This document shows, one piece after another, positions 42,170-52,301 of a stretch of 64,000 bases of DNA. The notes under the pieces were generated by a model. The model did not search any database and was not told the origin of the DNA. It saw only the letters and a list, made by a program, of their open reading frames with translations. Made by a program: the position numbers and the translations under genes. Origin of the DNA: Ascarosepion bandense (lineage: Eukaryota > Mollusca > Cephalopoda > Sepiida > Sepiidae); NCBI GenBank assembly GCA_037127315.1, contig JBBBDQ010001920.1, positions 266,001-330,000 on the forward strand, read 5' to 3'. Position 1 is the stretch's first letter, and the number at the start of each line of letters is the position of its first letter.

Positions 42170-45010
42170 GGGAATACTGGAGGGGTGTCGTGAGTTCTAT
42201 CTCGGCTGAGGCTGCAATTGATATTTTTTCTGTTGTTTGGTATATTTTTTATGAGTCAGCAGCGCAGGTCGAATATATATATATATCCTCTCTACTATAA
42301 TAAAAACTGTTGTGTATTCTTTAAAAATCCAGTCACATGTTTGTAAAAAATCCTTGTTTGCATGTTTGAAAAACAGAAAATCAGTTCTTATGAATTGCGT
42401 GATGATGTATGAAACTTAGGTTGTGGAAATAACTCATTGCCAAATGAAATATATATATTATTTGGTACAGTTCTTTGGTTGTAATTCTGTAGCACCAATC
42501 CTTTCAATATTCAAAGAAGGATGATCTTTGCCAAGGCATTCTGGCTTCATTATTTTCTATTCAAATTACATGTGCTATCCATTTTAGTTGTTGCTGCTGT
42601 TGGTTATCCTCAACTGATATGGTTTCTTTTATTTGCGACAGTTCTTTGGTTGTAATTCTGTAGCACCAATCCTTTCAATATTCAAAGAAGGATGATCTTT
42701 GCCAAGGCATTCTGGCTTCATTATTTTCTATTCAAGTTACATGTGCTACCCATTTTCATTGTTGCTGCTGTTGGTTATCCTCAACTGATATGGTTTCTTT
42801 TATTTGGTACAGTTCTTTGTTTGTAATTCTGTAGCACCAATCCTTTCAATATTCAAAGAAGGATGATCTTTGCCAAGGCATTCTGGCTTCATTATTTTCT
42901 ATTCAAGTTACATGTGCTATCCATTTTAGTTGTTGCTGCTGTTGGTTGTCCTCAACTGATATGGTTTCTTTTATTTGGTACAGTTCTTTGTTTGTAATTC
43001 TGTAGCATCAATCCTTTCAATATTCAAAGAAGGATGATCTTTGCCAAGGCATTCTGGCTTCATTATTTTCTCTATGAATTTCATGTGCTATCCATTTTAG
43101 TTGTTGCTGCTGTTGGTTGTCCTCAACTGATATGGTTTCTTTTATTTGGTACAGTTCTTTGTTTGTAATTCTGTAGCATCAATCCTTTCAATATTCAAAG
43201 AAGGATGATCTTTGCCAAGGCATTATGGCTTCATTATTTTCTATTCAAGTTACATGTGCTATCCATTTTAGTTGTTGCTGCTGTTGGTTGTCCTCAACTG
43301 ATATGGTTTCTTTTATTTGGTACAGTTCTTTGTTTGTAATTCTGTAGCACCAATCCTTTCAATATTCAAAGAAGGATGATCTTTGCCAAGGCATTCTGGC
43401 TTCATTATTTTATATTCAAGTTACATGTGCTATCCATTTTAGTTGTTGCTGCTGTTGGTTGTCCTCAACTGATATGGTTTCTTTTATTTGGTACAGTTCT
43501 TTGTTTGTAATTCTGTAGCATCAATCCTTTCAATATTCAAAGAAGGATGATCTTTGCCAAGGCATTCTGGCTTCATTATTTTCTATTCAAGTTACATGTG
43601 CTATCCATTTTAGTTGTTGCTGCTGTTGGTTGTCCTCAACTGATATGGTTTCTTTTATTTGGTACAGTTCTTTGTTTGTAATTCTGTAGCATCAATCCTT
43701 TCAATATTCAAAGAAGGATGATCTTTGCCAAGGCATTCTGGCTTCATTATTTTCTATTCAAGTTACATGTGCTATCCATTTTAGTTGTTGCTGCTGTTGG
43801 TTGTCCTCAACTGATATGGTTTCTTTTATTTGGTACAGTTCTTTGTTTGTAATTCTGTAGCATCAATCCTTTCAATATTCAATGAAGGATGATCTTTGCC
43901 AAGGCATTCTGGCTTCATTATTTTATATTCAAGTTACATGTGCTATCCATTTTAGTTGTTGCTGCTGTTGGTTATCCTCAACTGATATGGTTTCTTTTAT
44001 TTGGTACAGTTCTTTGTTTGTAATTCTGTAGCACCAATCCTTTCAATATTCAAAGAAGGATGATCTTTGCCAAGGCATTCTGGCTTCATTATTTTCTATT
44101 CAAATTACATGTGCTATCCATTTTAGTTGTTGCTGCTGTTGGTTATCCTCAACTGATATGGTTTCTTTTATTTGCTACAGTTCTTTGGTTGTAATTCTGT
44201 AGCACCAATCCTTTCAATATTCAAAGAAGGATGATCTTTGCCAAGGCATTCTGGCTTCATTATTTTCTATTCAAGTTACATGTGCTACCCATTTTCATTG
44301 TTGCTGCTGTTGGTTATCCTCAACTGATATGGTTTCTTTTATTTGGTACAGTTCTTTGTTTGTAATTCTGTAGCACCAATCCTTTCAATATTCAAAGAAG
44401 GATGATCTTTGCCAAGGCATTCTGGCTTCATTATTTTCTATTCAAGTTACATGTGCTATCCATTTTAGTTGTTGCTGCTGTTGGTTATCCTCAACTGATA
44501 TGGTTTCTTTTATTTGCTACAGTTCTTTGGTTGTAATTCTGTAGCACCAATCCTTTCAATATTCAAAGAAGGATGATCTTTGCCAAGGCATTCTGGCTTC
44601 ATTATTTTCTATTCAAGTTACATGTGCTATCCATTTTAGTTGTTGCTGCTGTTGGTTATCCTCAACTGATATGGTTTCTTTTATTTGGTACAGTTCTTTG
44701 TTTGTAATTCTGTAGCATCAATCCTTTCAATATTCAAAGAAGGATGATCTTTACCAAGGCATTCTGGCTTCATTATTTTCTATTCAAGTTACATGTGCTA
44801 TCCATTTTAGTTGTTGCTGCTGTTGGTTATCCTCAACTGATATGCATTATGGCTTCATTATTCTCTCACTGAGTAACTTGTGATATCCGTTTTACTTGTT
44901 GATGCTGTTGGTAGTCTTCAATTGATATTTTTTCTGTTATTTGGTACATTTTTGTGATTCTGTCTCATCAGTTTACAATATTCAAAGAAGGATGATCTTT
45001 TTCAAGATCC
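42170..45010. repeat. 171 bp satellite, about 14 units plus diverged edges
   Basis: The word ACAGTTCTTTG recurs every 171 bp (its ACAG ends at 42470, 42641 and 42812, and so on to about 44700). Each unit holds CAATATTCAAAGAAGGATGA, GCCAAGGCATTCTGGC and GTTGTTGCTGCTGTTGGTT. Units are very similar. Variant pairs (TTTGCTACAG with CTTTGGTTG, or CACCAATCC versus CATCAATCC) recur in blocks. Diverged partial units flank the array at 42195-42250 and 44850-45005. Non-coding. Confidence 0.95.
42286..42460. other. Insert between the diverged edge and the main satellite array
   Basis: TCCTCTCTACTATAATAAAA and following bases do not belong to the satellite unit. It could be the end of another element; I cannot name it. 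Confidence 0.35.
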
Positions 45011-45039
45011 CACAAGATTTTTTAATCATTTTTGATCAT

Positions 45040-45300
45040 TTTTTACTACATTCCACCTTGTATCGGATACTGCTGCCATATCTGGTCAGGTGCTCCTGCT
45101 ATCCACTTAGGGGTCCTTGACAAAATCCAATGCAGAATCTGTAATGTAATCGGTACCGACTTGGGAGCTTGGATACAGTCATTTTCTTACCGGCACAATG
45201 TGGCTTCCCTGTGTCTCTTCTACAAATACGTTCATGGCTTCCGCTCAGATGAACTTAGCTTGGGGCGATATAATTATAAAAAAAAAAATATTCTATGCTA
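45040..45300 (+). pseudogene. LINE family A fragment
   Basis: CIGYCCHIWSGAPAIHLGVL, YRHNVASLCLFYKYVHGFRS and DEL are readable, then the sequence jumps to the 3' end block (CTTGGGGCGATATAATTATA and poly-A), so the C-terminal third is deleted. Confidence 0.8.
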
Positions 45301-45303
45301 TTA

Positions 45304-45382
45304 TAATGTGGGTATATGTGGGGGATCAACTCTACATTACAATCAATATATAAACTGATCCCTCACTTTATGGCCACAGTCA
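45304..45382. mobile_element. Tiny palindromic MITE, copy 4
   Basis: GTGGGGGATCAACTCTACAT and CTGATCCCTCACTTTATGGC are the mirrored arms. Reverse orientation of the 40946 copy with the same neighbours. Confidence 0.7.
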
Positions 45383-45995
45383 TCCTCTTACCATCCGCTC
45401 ATACATTGAATACTGCTGCCATATCTGGTTAGGTGCTCCTGCTATCCACCTAGGGGTCCTTGACAAAATCCAACAGAGAATCTGTCATGTGATCAGCTCA
45501 GATGCAATCAATTTCTTATTGACACAATGTGGCTTCCCTGGGTCTCTTCTACAAATACTTTCACAGCTTCTGCTCCAATGAACTTAGCTTTCTAGTTCCC
45601 CCTATGCATGAATTTGCTTGAGCCACAAGATTAGCAACTAGGTCCCACCCTTTTACTGTGAAACCAATAAAATGTAAACACTAATTCTACTCCAGCAGCC
45701 TCTTTTCTCACACTTTTCACCTGTGGAATTCCCTTCCCTTTACTTGCTTCCCTGACATCTACAATCTCCAGGAGTTTAAGTGTAAAGTCAATAGTCATCT
45801 TTTATCTTGCTAACTTGCATCCTCTCTTATGCTCCTTTCTCCGTCTATTCCACCCTCAGTATCTTAACCCTTCTCTTACCTACTTCCTGACACACCCTGT
45901 AACCCGTCACTCTTTCTTATAACTTTACTCCTATGTAGCCCCCTGTGCACCAGTGGCAGTGAACTGCCTTGTTTTGGGTGATATGATTATAAAAA
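45383..45995 (+). mobile_element. LINE family A copy, frameshifted
   Basis: From ATTGAATACTGCTGCCATAT the coding region runs with several frameshifts through the equivalents of NVASL, SDEL, SHPFTVKPIKC, LWNSLP and FKCKVN, then the 3' UTR and the end TGTTTTGGGTGATATGATTA plus poly-A at 45970-45998. Confidence 0.8.
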
Positions 45996-46036
45996 AAAAT
46001 CTTTGGAGATATCTAGTTTTAAAACCTACTGTTGGA

Positions 46037-46340
46037 GAATGGAACATTCAATACAGAAATAGAAGAGAACAGGTTTTGCTGACCCGCCATCACATAGGCC
46101 ATGCCTACATCATGCACCATCATTTACCTGGAGGGGACAGAATCCCCAATATGTACCAGCTGTCAAAAAAGATTAAGTGTCAAATATATATTTTTAGAGT
46201 GTACAAACTTAAATAGAGTGTGAAAGAAGTATTACCACACAAGCAATTTAAAAAAAAAATTTATGGAAACAAGACCAAGCAGGATACTCGAATTCTTAAA
46301 AGAAATTGTAATGTACTCAAAAATATGACTGGTTGAATAC
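46037..46340 (+). pseudogene. Non-LTR element C-terminal remnant
   Basis: WNIQYRNRREQVLLTRHHIG then HAYIMHHHL resembles the conserved segment after the RNase H or RT domain in Jockey/I-type elements (RREEVVLTRLRIGHTxLTH-like). Weaker similarity continues out of frame to about 46340. It appears to be a different element from LINE family A. Confidence 0.5.
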
Positions 46341-47154
46341 TATCTCACACGCACATAGACATATGTATTTCCACCAACTTGCTATATATTCCAAAACTTA
46401 GATCTACTGAATGTATGTTTGCAAATCTTGTATATGTAATATATATATATATATATATATACATATAATGTATGTAGGCTGGATTTGACTTCTGATAACC
46501 TGTGGTGGCTGATATGCCGTAAAATCTAAACAGCCAAATTAAATATATACATTTTTATAAAAGATTTTGTTAATTTAGAATGTGTTAAATATATGAATTT
46601 GTTTAACTATATAAATCTGCTATGTATATTAATTTGTTAAATATATAAATTTCTTGAAATTGTTCTTAAATTTTTGTTTGATTTTTAATAATTCAATTTG
46701 GTGTTAAATAACCCAAGATGGGTTGATACACCATAAAACAAAACAACCAACAGTCAACCAGCCTTCTCTCAGCCCCTGAAAAAACAATCCAATATTATGC
46801 GACTATCCTCTGTCTTTTCTGAAAATATTTTATGGCAAATCTTGAATCAGACTATAGATTTTCAGGAAATGAACTAGATAAATGTTTTGCAGATATAAGA
46901 AACAAGAAGTGAATTAAGGTCTTGTTTGATTGATAAATTTGTCAAACATTGCGTCAATGATAGCTTAGGCTATGAATGGTGAGCAAAATTGTTGCTTTGA
47001 AATAGACATGATGTTATCCTCAGAAATTTATGCCAACTTGCAAAGCGACTGAAATTTTGTGTCTCAAACCAGACTGGGATGTGTTGACAGTTCTTACCCT
47101 TTACATGTGCATAAATTATAGCTGAGTAAAGAAGAAATAATTACAAAAATTTAA
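46341..47154. other. AT-rich spacer with a TA microsatellite
   Basis: TA run at 46440-46462; otherwise no recognised feature. Two loosely similar words (TGTGGTGGCTGATATGCC and AGATGGGTTGATACACC) lie about 220 bp apart. Confidence 0.4.
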
Positions 47155-47310
47155 ATACCTAGAATTTTGTACCCCAGTGATTATAAAGGGTTTTGGTTTG
47201 AAATTCATAGCATCTAAAGATGGCTGGAGCATACAACAGCCGAAACTTTGTACAAATGGCAACAAAGATGAGGAAAATAGTCTGAATAATGTAAATGCCA
47301 TAAGAACTTG
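47155..47310. repeat. Dispersed repeat related to the 63.1-63.4 kb tandem repeat
   Basis: GCATACAACAGCCGAAACTT, CAACAAAGATGAGGA and GAATAATGTAAAT parallel GCATACAACAATTGAAGC and AATAAAGATGAGGACAACA at 63135-63190. Confidence 0.5.
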
Positions 47311-47527
47311 CTATGTCAGGTTGCAATGATTCTAGCATACTGTCCAGCAACACTATTAATATTAGAAGTATTTTAATTAAATTTTAATCAATCATCCCTA
47401 TCATCATCCGGAATAATGTTTGCTTATTTTTGTTAAGGTATCAGAGGTCAGTATATAATATCTATTTATCAGTTCACCCCATGTAAGGTGATAGTTCCAA
47501 CCCTTAATCATGTCCAAATTACCAAAG

Positions 47528-47688
47528 AGCCGATATCCACTGCACCACAATGCACATCCGTCACTATATGCTTACAGCACCTGGTATTCTCAAGCAGTCA
47601 CCCATCTAAGTACTGACCAGGCTCAATGTTGCTTAATTTCAATGATCAAACGAAAACCGGTGTATTCAACGTGATATGGCCATAAGCC
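47528..47688 (-). mobile_element. Chimeric 5S/tRNA SINE, copy 3 (3'-truncated)
   Basis: The 5S-like head is at 47688-47570 (complement of GCTTACAGCACC, CACCCATCTAAGTACTGACC and GATATGGCCATAAGC). The tRNA A-box part follows (complement of CGATATCCACTGCACCACAA). The copy is cut off before the B box. Confidence 0.8.
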
Positions 47689-47817
47689 GCATCTTTATGT
47701 GTGGGTGTGTGTATATTTTTTCTATTATGTATGTGAATATACATATATGTATGTATGTACATATATTTGTGTATGTCTAGGTATATGCTTATATGTGTGT
47801 ATTTGCCTGTCTGCATG

Positions 47818-48120
47818 TACTTTATTTATTTATTTTTGAAACATTTCACCCCAAGCAAGGGGTTAACACCACTGATTTGCAGGGAGCTATATAATCATAA
47901 AAGATTAGACAGGAAGAGAGCAAACAGAATGACAAACCAGTTACCATGGGTGTCAGAGAAAGAGCAAGATAAGGATGGGAATACAGGTGTGATGTCAGTT
48001 GCAAAGATAGAGAGTGATCAGCAAAGCTTGTTCATGGATGAGTCGGTTAAGGCACACCTGATCCAATCACAGTTTATATCAGTCCAGAGAGAAGCAGGTC
48101 TGAAGACTGTCAGATAGCAC
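47818..48120 (-). mobile_element. LINE family A 3' end
   Basis: ATTTCACCCCAAGCAAGGGG near 47843 and a 3' UTR with GGGAATACAGGTGTGATGTC. No coding part survives. Confidence 0.7.
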
Positions 48121-48274
48121 ACATTTTTTTAATAAGATTTCTTGAATAGAAGACAAAAATAAATATATATACTGTTTCATAAATAAATAAAGCATCTAAT
48201 CAAATATGAATATCCAATAAAATAAAATGTTTAAAGTGATCAGAATCTGTTAGATTTAAAATGAAAAATTCCAT

Positions 48275-48810
48275 TATTTTTTAAACGTTTTGCCCCAAGC
48301 AAGATGGTACCACAACTGATGCACAGGGGGCTACATAAGAGAGTAAAAGTTTAGGCAGGAGGAGAGTGAAGAGAAAGACAGACCAGTTACAGGGGGTGTC
48401 AGACAAGAGCAAGATAAGGATGGGAATACAGGTGTGATGTCAGTCGCAAAGGTAGAGAGAAAGGAAAAGATATACAGGATGATGGAGAAAAAACTGGAGT
48501 CAAGTGGATAAGAGATGGGTGTTGACATTGCATTTAAATTCCTGGAGGTTGTAGCCATCAGGAAAGCAAGTATATGGAAGGGAGTTCCACAGGCAGGAAG
48601 TGAGAGAAAAGAAGCTGCTGGAGTAGAATTGTCGGCTGCATTTGGTTGAACTAACTGTAAATGGGTGGGACCTTGTTGCCAGTCTAGTTGCACGAGTAAA
48701 CTCTGTGGCAGGGGCACCAGTGACTTAAGTTTGTTGGAGCAGAAGCCATGAAAATATTTATAAAATAGACAAAGGGAAGCAACATCTTGCAAGTGAAAAA
48801 GTAGGTGCAC
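48275..48810 (-). mobile_element. LINE family A copy
   Basis: GTTTTGCCCCAAGCAAGATG near 48288 begins the 3' end. The minus-strand coding remnant includes DVASLCLFYKYFHGFCSNKL (about 48785-48726) and frameshifted C-terminal segments. Confidence 0.8.
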
Positions 48811-48921
48811 ATATGCATGTGCATATATCGCATCTATTTTTTTAACTTTTTTTTGCAATTTTATATGTGATTTCATTTACATAATTTTTGAAGGAAAAAT
48901 ATGTACAGAGACACAAACAGT

Positions 48922-49225
48922 AAAGTGTTATGAAAATCCAAACAGAAAACACCAATAAATGTGATGTGAAAATTGAGTAAGATTTCCCAGTCGGAATTCC
49001 ATACTCATGGTAGAGTGTGGAGCAGTAGTAGGATAGATGAGAGTGAGAGAAACAGAGGGTGGTGACACTGGTTGGTTAGGGGTAGAGGAATGATAGGATA
49101 GTAGACGATAAGATGTTGGGTGTCAGTGGTGGGGGTCCCATGATTTTTATCCCATTACGTATCAGCATTAATTCTAATTGCAAATTGGATTGCACAGCTG
49201 ATTTTCAGCAATATTGTTCGTTAAT
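48922..49225. repeat. 304 bp dispersed repeat, copy 1
   Basis: Runs from AAAGTGTTATGAAAATCCAA to TTGTTCGTTAAT and is about 98 percent the same by eye as 54160-54462. It contains CTGGTTGGTTAGGGGTAGAG and GTGGTGGGGGTCCCATGATT. I cannot assign it to a family. Confidence 0.85.
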
Positions 49226-49440
49226 GGTTCCGGAAAAACGGGAGACATTATTTGGAGATTAGATAAATCGGTTCGGTAGAATTTTGCCAGAATAAAATAA
49301 AAGTAACAGTATTAATAAAAAAATAATCAATAAAAATAAAATGAAAATAAAACAGAAATAAAATAAATGAAAAGGAAAATAATAAATTGAACTTCCCCAC
49401 CACTACCAAATGTGTTTAATGGGAGATCGTTGGTAAAGAA
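49226..49440. other. Spacer, A-rich
   Basis: Short A-rich words (AATAAAATAAAAGT) without recognised features. Confidence 0.35.
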
Positions 49441-49454
49441 AGAAAAGAAGGAAA

Positions 49455-49455
<1 letters not shown>

Positions 49456-49498
<43 letters not shown>

Positions 49499-49662
49499 TT
49501 TCTTTTGATTTGCTGTTTGATACAACCATTTACCAAGTTATTCCCCTGAGACTTAAGTTAAATGAAGATATTTCATAGGAATTTATTGAGCATATTAGAT
49601 TTAAACAGTACACAATCATTAATTTAGATGAAAATGGATTTTCTAGGATTTTCTTAATGTGT

Positions 49663-49700
<38 letters not shown>

Positions 49701-50375
49701 TATTTGTTCCTAGTGTTCATCCTACTACTGGAATAATGCCTGTGTTTAAATATCACATAGATTTGCAGAATTTATCAAATTTTTCAATTAATTATTATTG
49801 TTGATTTGATTTGCAGTTTGATACAACTATTTATCAAGATAATCTCCTGAGACCTAAGTTGAATGATGTTTTTCTTCACAATCTATTAGATTTAAAGAGT
49901 ACAGTTATTAATTTAGATAAAAATGGATTTCCTGCATGTTTAATATCATTATTATTATTTAATCATTCCAAGTGCTCCTACTACTACTGGAATAAAGCTT
50001 GTGTCCAAATGCTGTATTATTGTAATTTCTATTTTTATCAATATATTTGCAGAATTTATCATACTATTTAAATTAATTATTATTATTATTATTTATTTAT
50101 TCCAAGTGCTCCTACTACTACTGGAATAAAGCTTGTGTCCAAATGCTGTATTATTGTAATTTCTGTTTTTATCAATATATTTGCAGAATTTATCATACTA
50201 TTTAAATTAATTATTATTATTATTATTTAATCATTCCAAGTGCTCCTACTACTACTGGAATAAAGCTTGTGTCCAAATGCTGTATTATTGTAATTTCTAT
50301 TTTTATCAATATATTTGCAGAATTTATCATACTATTTAAATTAATTATTATTATTATTTAATGAGTAAAAGTGCA
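49456..50375. repeat. Tandem and dispersed blocks around (ATT)n microsatellites
   Basis: A longer unit of about 300 bp (with TTTGCAGTTTGATACAACTA-like and TTTAATTTAGATGAAAATGG-like words) occurs diverged at 49500-49790 and again at 49800-49960. It is followed by a unit of about 119 bp (TTCCAAGTGCTCCTACTACT, GGAATAAAGCTTGTGTCCAA, TTTGCAGAATTTATCATACT) present three times, nearly identical, at about 49968-50350. Confidence 0.85.
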
Positions 50376-50411
50376 GTTCACTTACAAATTGATACCAGTA
50401 AACAAATATCA

Positions 50412-50710
50412 TTCAGTTAATTGCCATGCATGATAAAAACTTGGGTGATCATGTCTCTTTTGAGACATGAATGACTAGCCAGAAGATTTTCCCACAGCAG
50501 GTTGCCATTACTTTCTGCAATAGAATGGTTGCCATACAAAGCTAAAGAACCCAATATGTTCTACTTAACCCATAGCTGGGAGGAGAAAAATGGATTAATT
50601 CCATTCTCAAGGGTATTTATGCATAAGTGAATGCAACAAATTAAATAGGAATTCAAACTTGACTCTACAATTTCCCATTAGAAGCCAATACTCACTGCCC
50701 ATAACAAATA
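50412..50710 (-). mobile_element. tRNA-derived SINE, diverged, near full length
   Basis: Complement of the first SINE family: tail with GATCATGTCTCTTTTGAGAC, body with TTAACCCATAGCTGGGAGG, B-box side AGGAATTCAAACTTGACTC and A-box side CCAATACTCACTGCCC. More substitutions than the 34300 copy. Confidence 0.7.
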
Positions 50711-51185
50711 TGCAAAACCCAATTTACTTATCATGACCCCTAATCTGACAAGAGTATAACAGGCCCAAGTTTCACAGTCAAAGTGTGGCGATATGGGGGC
50801 ATTTTTTGATAAAACATATATAAACTTGCAATCCAATATATCCATCATGACATCAAGTTATTATTTTTTTGCTAAAGTTGATGGTTCATATTCAAAAATG
50901 TTATTATTTGATATCTTGTCTGACTTACAGAGGTTTCGGTTGGGTGATGATCGTCATATCTCAGTTCTTCTGTGCAGCTTGGAGACACGACGCTTTCTAC
51001 AGAACATGAGCTGTTCCAAGCAGTGATGACATCCGTGTACTTCAAATGATGACAGGTTTCCTGAAGAAGTCTTGCATAGCAGAAAGTTTGCTGGAAATAG
51101 TCCATACCAAAAAGAAAACAGTATATTATTTTTCTTAATAGTATGTTGTTGTTCATCCATAGAGCAAAATAAATCACACAATCCT
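50711..51185. other. Spacer without a supported gene
   Basis: Several overlapping open frames of 60-115 codons occur on both strands at 50793-51219. None shows a recognisable domain, and they overlap one another and the RTE fragment. I leave them unannotated. Confidence 0.35.
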
Positions 51186-51189
51186 CGTT

Positions 51190-51610
51190 CTGATCAAGCC
51201 CTTCAAATATGTTATCCACTGCTTTCCCCTGTCTCTTTTTCCCTTTATCTGTACTGTTAGTATCAGGTTCTCCAAGCCCTCCTTCCTCATTGCATGTCCC
51301 AGGAACTTTAGCTGCCTCTTCCTTATGCTCAGTATTAATTTCCTTTCCGTTTCCATTCTTTCCAAAACCACATTATTGCTTACATGCTCGGTTCATGATA
51401 TTCATAGCATGCTTCTGTAGAACCACATTTCAGTTGATTCAAGTTTTTCCTTCATCTTTGATGATATTGTCCAGCATTCATTGCCATATTAAAGAACTGA
51501 CATCACATAGCAATCCAGTACTCTCTTCTTTGTTTCTAGTGAAATTATCCTGTCTCTTAATACTCTACTCAGCTCCTAGAATGCATCTTTGTGCTTTTGG
51601 ATCTCAGGAA
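51190..51610 (-). pseudogene. RTE-like retrotransposon fragment, first part
   Basis: Minus strand. VLERMETERKLILSIRKRQL, KFLGHAMRKEGLENLIL and KGKRDRGKQWITYLKGL are in frame at 51371-51174. Upstream, frameshifted pieces equivalent to FYRSML, MKEKLE, GSECW and KKRVLDCYV lie at about 51400-51560. Confidence 0.8.
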
Positions 51611-51631
51611 TATAAATGTATAGAAACTGTT

Positions 51632-51704
51632 GTGACCACAAAGTGAGGGGTCAGTTTATATATCGATTGTAATATGGAATTGATCCCCCACTTTATATCC
51701 AGTA
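51632..51704. mobile_element. Tiny palindromic MITE, copy 5, at a duplication junction
   Basis: ACCACAAAGTGAGGGGTCAG mirrors GATCCCCCACTTTATATCC around TTATATATCGATTGTAATAT. It sits exactly between two copies of the same RTE segment. Confidence 0.7.
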
Positions 51705-52150
51705 TGCTTCTGTAGAACCACATTTCAGTTGCTTTAAGTTTTTCCTTCATTTTTGATGATATTGTCCAGCATTCACTGCCATATTGAAGAACTGACAACA
51801 CATAGCAATCCAGTACTCTTTTCTTTGTTTCTAGCAAAATATTCCTGTCTCTTTCTCTACTCAACTTCTGGAATGCATCCTTTGCCATGCCAATTCGCCT
51901 TCAGATCTCTGTGTCATACTTTCCGTCTTCTGTTAGAACACTTCCCAGGTATTTAAATTTTTTGATTTTAGTATCCTTCACCTGTATTTGGCATTTTAGG
52001 TTGCTCTTTTCGCTGATGACCATGTATTCGGTATTCTTGCAGTTTATTTGTAGTCCTTTCTTGTCACTCTCTTCAGTTACCTTCTGAAGGAGGTCTTGTA
52101 GTTTTCTTTTCCGTGTCTGCTATCAGCACTGTATCATCTGAGTACCTTAG
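51700..52150 (-). pseudogene. RTE-like retrotransposon fragment, second part with a repeated segment
   Basis: Minus strand. KKRVLDCYVLSVLQYGSECW, TISSKMKEKLKATEMWFYRS and the upstream region with AKDAFQKLSRERDRNILLET. The block 51700-51850 repeats 51405-51560, so the segment around GSECW is present twice. Further upstream pieces reach RT-like sequence near 52150 (complement of GACACGGAAAAGAAAACTAC). Confidence 0.8.
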
Positions 52151-52301
52151 GTTGTAACATTCAGTTAAATGTAAAAATAAAATAATCTCTGATAATGACT
52201 AAAAGTATGGCCATAATTGCTTGGAAATAAAGAACATAAAAATCAAAGTTTTATGAAATCCATTATGAAATGGATTAACTCTGACATATTTCATTTATTT
52301 G

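Noticed and set aside
50793..51219. Open frames of 75-115 codons on both strands
   Set aside because: They overlap each other in antisense, have no recognisable domain and partly cover an RTE fragment.
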